Source: Clostridiales bacterium
GTDB taxonomy: Bacteria; Bacillota; Clostridia; Oscillospirales; Oscillospiraceae
NCBI GenBank assembly: GCA_003533405.1
Contig: DQDL01000058.1
Span: 7,941-17,694, forward strand
Direction: 5' to 3'
Length of the DNA stretch: 9,754 nt
Numbering within the stretch: position 1 is the stretch's first letter; every line of letters starts with the position of its first letter. Below the pieces are notes generated by a model. It saw nothing but the letters and a program-made list of their open reading frames with translations, did no database searches and was not told where the DNA came from. Below are positions 5,458-9,754 of this stretch, one piece after another. Position numbers and translations under genes: made by a program.

Positions 5458-6268
5458 AGCCTATCTGCTTAACTACATCGCTGAGGATGGAGTAGTAGGC
5501 GGATTTGTTGATATGTATGCCGTCGCCGCCGCTGAAGCGTGAGTTCATGCCGCCGGAGGAGTCACGCAGGGATGTGGCTATATCGATATAGCCGTAGCCC
5601 GCTTCCTCGACCGCCTGCTTGACGGCTGCGTTATAGCGGTTGATCTTGTCGTTCGAGGCAAAGCTTGACGCCGAATCGATTGGCGTTATGGATGCAACAT
5701 ACAGCTTAGACTGCGGCAGGCGCTCATGCGTGCGCTTGAGCATATCAAGGTAATTCTCGCAATAGGTCTCGGCGCTCGTTATGTTGATATCGTTCATGCC
5801 CATGGAGAAGATGACATACTTAGGCGCTATGACCGTCAGAGCATCGAGGGCGTTATACTCTCCGCCGTTTACCTTAAAGGTGTAGTCATCGATGCTGCGG
5901 ATGCCGACATTGCCGACCGCAACGACGATATTCTGCGGCAGGACACCGTAGACATAAAGGCCGCTGCAAATGCTGTCACCGACAAAGGCGCAGTTTGAGA
6001 TCAGTTCCTTCTCGCTGTCTGTAAACGAGTAGCCGTCATAATCCGGCAGGTCGATCGACACGCTTATCTGACTGCTCGGCTGGGGAAGCGTCTCGGTTGG
6101 TGTGGGCGTTGGGACGACAGTCTCGGTGGGCTGAGCTAGCGTCTCCTGCGGAGTCTCGGGCGCAGTCTGCTTAGACTGCACAAGGCGGACGATTATCGCC
6201 ACAAGGACGGCGACAATGATAATTATCAGAAATACAAGCTGTGGAATTTTATTTGTCTTAGTTTTCAT
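5456..6268 (-). CDS. Membrane-anchored SGNH/GDSL-family hydrolase
   Basis: A 270-residue protein. A short basic N-terminus and one hydrophobic helix (about 10-29) form a signal anchor, followed by a low-complexity Pro/Thr/Glu-rich spacer (36-66, with PTPTPTE). This places the catalytic domain outside the cell. The SGNH blocks are present: FVGDSIC (nucleophile Ser99), VGNVG (118-122, oxyanion glycine), SMGMND (155-160, oxyanion Asn159) and DGIHIN (249-254, catalytic Asp249 and His252). Family members are esterases or lipases, often deacetylating cell-wall or surface polysaccharides; the actual substrate is not known. The ATG at 6268 fits the signal anchor, but only an A-rich stretch and no clear ribosome binding site precedes it. 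It is a single gene, convergent with the transporter gene and divergent from gltX. Confidence 0.88.
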   Translation of the reverse strand: MKTKTNKIPQLVFLIIIIVAVLVAIIVRLVQSKQTAPETPQETLAQPTETVVPTPTPTETLPQPSSQISVSIDLPDYDGYSFTDSEKELISNCAFVGDSICSGLYVYGVLPQNIVVAVGNVGIRSIDDYTFKVNGGEYNALDALTVIAPKYVIFSMGMNDINITSAETYCENYLDMLKRTHERLPQSKLYVASITPIDSASSFASNDKINRYNAAVKQAVEEAGYGYIDIATSLRDSSGGMNSRFSGGDGIHINKSAYYSILSDVVKQIG

Positions 6269-6352
6269 TTTTTCAATTTACTATAGCAGTGTTTCGGCTT
6301 AAAGCTGACGGGAGTCGAACGACTATCGGTTTTGACGGGCAGATTCCCGCTC

Positions 6353-6501
6353 ATGCTGCGTCGGAGCCAATTCCGGCAAAACTGCGCAGCATCTGTCAGT
6401 AGTGTTTTTCGAGGGATTTTCGGCTTTCTTTTGGTGCGGTCGGGCTTTGTGCCCGGCAAGACGAAAAAAGGTGAAAAGCACCGAAAGGGCACACTGACAG
6501 A
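6353..6501 (+). ncRNA. Candidate structured leader RNA of gltX
   Basis: The 298-bp gap between the hydrolase and gltX holds no convincing gene but several nested inverted repeats. Hairpin A pairs ATGCTGCG (6353-6360) with CGCAGCAT (6385-6392), with an inner CGGA/TCCG stem. Helix B pairs TCTGTCAGT (6392-6400) perfectly with ACTGACAGA (6493-6501). Inside it, helix C pairs 6428-6437 with 6478-6487 (10 bp, one G-U), and hairpin D pairs 6439-6445 with 6451-6457 (7 bp, one G-U, 5-nt loop). The two G-U pairs would be A-C mismatches on the opposite strand, so the fold favours plus-strand RNA, that is, the gltX leader. Hairpin D also competes with an alternative pairing of GTGCCC (6449-6454) with GGGCAC (6487-6492). 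I do not recognise a known RNA family: there is no T-box motif and no classical U-tract terminator. Confidence 0.4.
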
Positions 6502-6566
6502 CGATAGGAGGGCGGCTACCGTTAACTTACAAGAAAAAGCTGACTTCGGATTGAACGGAGGTAAAA

Positions 6567-8051
6567 ATGATAGACGAAAAATGGTTTATAGAGCAGGAGG
6601 CACGCATCCCCAAGGGCGAGGTGCGCACCCGCTTTGCTCCCAGCCCCACGGGCTACATGCATGTGGGCAACCTCAGAACGGCGCTGTACACATGGCTCAT
6701 CGCCCGCCACAACAAGGGCAAGTTTATCCTGCGCATCGAGGATACCGATCAGGAGCGCCTTGTCGAGGGTGCTGTCGATGTAATCTACCGCACGCTGACA
6801 GAGTGCGGCCTTGACCACGACGAAGGCCCCGATGTCGGAGGCCCCGTAGGCCCGTATGTCCAGACAGAACGCCGTGGGCTCTACGGCAAATATGCCGAGC
6901 TTCTGGTCGAAAAGGGCTGTGCCTACCGCTGCTTCTGCGAAAAGAGCGAGGCTGACGAGAATGCAGGCTTTGAAAAGGTCGCCGACCCCTGCCGTGACAT
7001 GAGTAAGGAGGAGTCTGACCGCCGTGCCGCCGCCGGTGAGCCGCATGTCATCCGTCAGCGCATTCCCGAGGAGGGCACGACCACCTTCCATGACGAAATT
7101 TTCGGCGATATCACCGTTGAGAACAAGACCCTTGACGATCAGGTGCTCATAAAGCGTGACGGACTGCCGACCTACAACTTTGCAAATGTCATCGACGACC
7201 ACCTCATGGGCATCACCCATGTCGTGCGCGGCTCGGAGTATCTGTCGTCGTCGCCGAAGTACAATCTGCTGTACGAATCGTTCGGCTGGCCTATCCCCTG
7301 CTATGTCCACTGCTCGCCGGTCATGCGTGATGCTCACAACAAGATGTCCAAGCGCCACGGCGACCCGTCTTATGAGGATCTCATCGCACAGGGCTACCTG
7401 ACCGACGCCGTCGTCAACTATGTCGCCCTGCTCGGCTGGAGCCCCGGCGGCGAGCGTGAGGTCTACACCATGAAGGAGCTTGCCGAAATTTTTGAGCTCA
7501 AGGGACTTTCCAAGTCTCCGGCCATTTTCGACATTGAAAAGCTCAGGTTCTTTAACGCCGAGTATATCCGTGCAATGAGCCCCGAGGACTTTGCCAAGGC
7601 AGCAGAGCCCTTTATCCGTCAGGCGGTCAAGAACCCCGACATTGACCCCGCCGCCATCGCCGCCCTGCTCCAGCAGCGCACCGAGGTTCTGACCGATATC
7701 CCCGAGAAGCTCGATTTCTTCGACACGCTTCCCGAGTACGACACGGCGCTGTTCGTGCATAAAAAGTCCAAGACCGACGAGGCGGGCTCGCTTGAGATGC
7801 TCAAAAGGATGCTGCCCGTGTTCGAGGCAATAGACGATTGGTGCGATGAGAATATACTCGCCGCCATGACCGATATGGCCGCACGCTGCGAGTGCAAAAA
7901 TGCCAAGGTCATGTGGCCCGTGCGCATCGCCGCAGCCGGCAAGGCGGTCACGCCCGGCGGCGCAGTCGAGATCTGCCGTATCCTCGGTAAAGCCGAGACA
8001 CTGCGTAGGATGAACATTGCGATCGAGAAGCTTGAAAAGGCAGTGGGATAA
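6567..8051 (+). CDS. gltX: Glutamyl-tRNA synthetase
   Basis: Charges tRNA(Glu) with glutamate in the cytoplasm; in many Firmicutes the enzyme also mischarges tRNA(Gln), which is then amidated. At 494 residues it has normal length. The class I catalytic signatures are RFAPSPTGYMHVGNLRTALY (22-41, HIGH motif as HVGN at 32-35) and KMSKRHGD (259-266). The conserved DGLPTYNFANVIDDH lies at 198-212, and a cysteine set CFC (122-124) with Cys142 sits in the zinc-type insert. The C-terminal anticodon-binding domain ends in CRILGKAETLRRM. The start is supported by GGAGG 6 nt before the ATG. A structured leader may precede it. Its stop codon overlaps the ATG of the response regulator gene (TAATG), so the signalling genes are expected to be co-transcribed and translationally coupled. 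Confidence 0.96.
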   Translation: MIDEKWFIEQEARIPKGEVRTRFAPSPTGYMHVGNLRTALYTWLIARHNKGKFILRIEDTDQERLVEGAVDVIYRTLTECGLDHDEGPDVGGPVGPYVQTERRGLYGKYAELLVEKGCAYRCFCEKSEADENAGFEKVADPCRDMSKEESDRRAAAGEPHVIRQRIPEEGTTTFHDEIFGDITVENKTLDDQVLIKRDGLPTYNFANVIDDHLMGITHVVRGSEYLSSSPKYNLLYESFGWPIPCYVHCSPVMRDAHNKMSKRHGDPSYEDLIAQGYLTDAVVNYVALLGWSPGGEREVYTMKELAEIFELKGLSKSPAIFDIEKLRFFNAEYIRAMSPEDFAKAAEPFIRQAVKNPDIDPAAIAALLQQRTEVLTDIPEKLDFFDTLPEYDTALFVHKKSKTDEAGSLEMLKRMLPVFEAIDDWCDENILAAMTDMAARCECKNAKVMWPVRIAAAGKAVTPGGAVEICRILGKAETLRRMNIAIEKLEKAVG

Positions 8052-8734
8052 TGCGTGACAAGATAATCATCGTCGATGACGAAAGGGAGATAGCCGACCT
8101 CATCGGCCTGTACCTTGAAAACGACGGCTACGAGGCGGTGAAGTTTGCAAGCGGCGCCGAGGCTCTTGATTACATGGAGCACTGCGAGCCTGCGCTTGCC
8201 ATTCTCGACATTATGCTGCCGGACATTGACGGCTTTTCGCTGCTTAAGAAAATTCGGGAAAGCTATGCCTTTCCCGTCATAATGCTCACCGCCCGAGTGG
8301 CGGACACCGACAAGATACTCGGCCTTACCATGGGCGCCGACGACTATATCACAAAGCCCTTTAACCCGCTTGAGGTGACCGCTCGGGTGAAAACCGTGCT
8401 GCGCCGCTGCCGCCGTGCATTAGACGAAGAGCATGAGGTCGATATCCGAGGGCTCATCGTAAACCGCCGCAGCCACAAATGCTCGCTGTTCGGCGAGGCG
8501 CTTTCCCTCACGCCGACAGAGTTCGATATCCTATGGTATTTGTGCGAAAACGCAGGGCGGGTCGTTGCGTCCGAGGAGCTGTTCGAGGCCGTGTGGAAGG
8601 AAAAATATCTCGCCGCCAGCAGCAACACCGTCATGGCGCACATCGGCCGTCTGCGGGAGAAAATGCATGAGCCGGTGAAGAAGCCGAGGTTTATAAAGAC
8701 CGTGTGGGGTGTGGGATATGAGATCGAAAAATAG
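8051..8734 (+). CDS. OmpR/PhoB-family response regulator, VanR-like
   Basis: A 227-residue two-component regulator. The receiver domain (1-118) has the acidic pocket DDE (9-11), phospho-acceptor Asp53 (LDIMLPDIDG), Thr80 (MLTAR) and Lys102 (GADDYITKPF). The C-terminal winged helix (about 130-227) contains LTPTEFDILWYLCENAGRVV and ends KTVWGVGYEIEK, very close to what I recall of VanR, including the SSNTVMAHIGRLREKM recognition helix. It should be phosphorylated by the kinase encoded next and then bind DNA. Its start overlaps the gltX stop by one base, and its end overlaps the kinase start by 17 bp. No van ligase or dehydrogenase genes are in the window, so a role in vancomycin resistance is not shown and many genomes carry such pairs without it. 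Confidence 0.94.
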   Translation: MRDKIIIVDDEREIADLIGLYLENDGYEAVKFASGAEALDYMEHCEPALAILDIMLPDIDGFSLLKKIRESYAFPVIMLTARVADTDKILGLTMGADDYITKPFNPLEVTARVKTVLRRCRRALDEEHEVDIRGLIVNRRSHKCSLFGEALSLTPTEFDILWYLCENAGRVVASEELFEAVWKEKYLAASSNTVMAHIGRLREKMHEPVKKPRFIKTVWGVGYEIEK

Positions 8735-9754
8735 TGCCCTGCGCAGCTTCCTCAAGCTCCTGTGCGTCTTTGCCGCCGGTACGGCACTCATTGTGATGAT
8801 AGTTTGGTTTTTCGACTATTCGCTCAACGGCATTGTGCTCGACTGGCTCGACAGGACATGCATCAACACTTATTACACCGGAAATGGTATTGAGGTAAAG
8901 CAGCCGGACTGGCAGGCGGTCAAGCGGCTTGCCGTGCAGCTGATGATAATAAACCTTGCGTTTTGGCTCATCGTCGGCTTTGTCGTCATGCGGGTGCGCC
9001 GCCGCCGTCTGCTTCGGGAGGCGGGCACGCAGGTGGGCGAGTACATGCTCGGCGACATGCCCGCAAAGGAGCTTCCCAACGAGCTTGCAGCCCCTCTGAG
9101 CGAGGCAAAAAGCGCCCTCGTGCGCTCGGAAAGCCTGCTGCGGGAGGAGACGGCTCGCAAAAACGACCTTGTCATGTACCTTGCGCACGACCTCAAAACG
9201 CCGCTGGCCTCCGTCATCGGCTACCTCACGCTTTTGCGTGACGAGCGGGAGCTGTCGCCGCAGCTTCAGGAAAAGTACCTGACGATAACGCTCGACAAGG
9301 CCGAGCGGCTCGAAGAGCTGATAAACGAATTTTTCGAGATAACCCGCTTTAACCTCTCGACGGTCACGCTCGAGCGCGGCCGAATTGACCTTGTGCGCCT
9401 GCTCGAGCAGCTGCGCTATGAGTTCATGCCCATGCTGCGGGAAAAGCGCTTTACCTGCAAGCTTACTGCGCCCGAGACGCTGCCCGTTTACTGCGATGCA
9501 GGCAAGATCCAGCGTGTTTTCGATAATCTCCTGCGCAACGCCGTGCTCTACGGCTACCCCGACACGGAGATAAAGATAGACGCACGGCTTGACGGCGCAA
9601 GCGCCGTGGTCAGCGTTAAAAACTCGGGTGCGACCATCCCCGAGGAAAAGCTCCGGCGCATATTCGAACAGTTTTACAGGCTCGACGCCGCACGCTCGAC
9701 AGACAGCGGCGCAGGGCTCGGCTTGGCGATAGCCGACCAGATAGTGCGGCTTTC
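8718..9754 (+). CDS. VanS-like sensor histidine kinase (3' end outside the window)
   Basis: The open frame runs from ATG 8718 to the window edge, 345 codons without a stop, so the C-terminus is missing. Order of parts: TM1 (about 11-32), a short outside loop (33-75), TM2 (76-92) and a basic stop-transfer sequence (RVRRRRLLR). Next come a linker without a clear HAMP motif, and the H-box with phospho-acceptor His157 (YLAHDLKTPLASVIGYL). The N-box is at 263-276 (Asn270, Asn274), the F-box FEQFYRLD at 316-323, and the G2 box GAGLGLA at 331-337. The H-box region and FFEITRFNL (205-213) strongly resemble VanS. It overlaps the response regulator gene by 17 bp and must be its partner. The small outside loop (about 40 residues) leaves little room for a sensor domain, so the signal may be read in or near the membrane. 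The ligand is unknown. Confidence 0.92.
   Translation, partial: MRSKNSALRSFLKLLCVFAAGTALIVMIVWFFDYSLNGIVLDWLDRTCINTYYTGNGIEVKQPDWQAVKRLAVQLMIINLAFWLIVGFVVMRVRRRRLLREAGTQVGEYMLGDMPAKELPNELAAPLSEAKSALVRSESLLREETARKNDLVMYLAHDLKTPLASVIGYLTLLRDERELSPQLQEKYLTITLDKAERLEELINEFFEITRFNLSTVTLERGRIDLVRLLEQLRYEFMPMLREKRFTCKLTAPETLPVYCDAGKIQRVFDNLLRNAVLYGYPDTEIKIDARLDGASAVVSVKNSGATIPEEKLRRIFEQFYRLDAARSTDSGAGLGLAIADQIVRL

Noticed and set aside
6295..6345. tRNA-like fragment (GAGTCGAAC resembles a reversed T-arm) before gltX
   Set aside because: The arms needed for a T-stem do not pair, and no acceptor or anticodon stem can be built on either strand. Treated as chance similarity.
6265..6492. 75-codon minus-strand reading frame from a GTG at 6492 that overlaps the hydrolase ATG (ATGA)
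   Set aside because: The predicted product is basic and low in recognisable structure, the start is a GTG without a ribosome binding site, and the same bases form the inverted repeats of the gltX leader. Coding is not supported.
6269..6566. T-box riboswitch upstream of gltX
   Set aside because: The conserved T-box sequence (TGGNACCGCG-type) and a following U-tract terminator are absent on the plus strand.
6522..7760. 412-codon open frame antisense to gltX
   Set aside because: Long antisense frames arise easily from biased codon use in a strongly expressed gene. gltX on the plus strand has complete family motifs and a good ribosome binding site; the antisense product shows no recognisable domain.
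8051..9754. Vancomycin resistance locus
   Set aside because: The regulator and kinase are VanR/VanS-like, but no ligase, dehydrogenase or dipeptidase gene is in the window and the pair is attached to gltX. Resistance cannot be claimed.
1..9754. Mobile element, prophage, toxin-antitoxin or CRISPR content
   Set aside because: No transposase, integrase, terminal inverted repeats with target duplication, spaced direct repeats or toxin gene next to the AbrB-like gene were seen.

Overview
The window looks like chromosomal DNA from a Firmicute, most likely a gut-type member of class Clostridia (Oscillospiraceae-like; the family is a guess). Reasons: a SAM-I (S-box) riboswitch in front of metK, strong AGGAGG-type ribosome binding sites, TTGACA/TATAAT promoters, U-tract terminators, small XRE regulators with C-terminal membrane segments, an AbrB-type regulator driving an ABC-2 transporter, and a VanR/VanS-like two-component pair. 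It looks like ordinary core and accessory chromosome. I see no transposase, integrase, phage gene, CRISPR array, rRNA or tRNA.

Layout. 1-755 (minus strand): the start of metK (SAM synthetase, cut by the window edge) with its whole control region: promoter, SAM-I aptamer and intrinsic terminator. 781-3449 (minus): a block of small regulators and a transporter. An XRE regulator with two membrane segments (143 aa, start moved from a TTG to the ATG at 3449) ends in a terminator. Next is an overlapping three-gene unit: AbrB-like regulator, ABC ATPase and ABC-2 permease. A second XRE/membrane regulator (155 aa) follows. 3584-5425: a divergent pair, a LysR-type regulator (minus) and an EamA/DMT-type 10-helix transporter (plus), sharing a 105-bp intergenic region packed with palindromes. 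5428-5457: a hairpin that can terminate transcription from both sides. 5456-6268 (minus): a membrane-anchored SGNH/GDSL hydrolase. 6269-6566: a roughly 300-bp gene-free stretch holding a set of nested inverted repeats that fold best as plus-strand RNA, that is, as a leader for gltX. 6567-9754 (plus): gltX (glutamyl-tRNA synthetase), then a VanR-like response regulator whose ATG overlaps the gltX stop codon, then an overlapping VanS-like histidine kinase cut by the window end.

How the parts work together. metK is expected to be shut off by its own product, SAM. The AbrB-like protein probably controls its own operon through the repeats over its promoter, and so sets the level of the ABC exporter. 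The LysR protein probably controls itself and the EamA transporter. The kinase and regulator form a classical signalling pair, but it is tied in one transcript to a housekeeping aminoacyl-tRNA synthetase, which is the oddest arrangement here.

I found no convincing new multi-gene system. The points most worth a second look are the structured gltX leader, the gltX/two-component coupling, the repeat-rich AbrB promoter and the two membrane-tethered XRE regulators.
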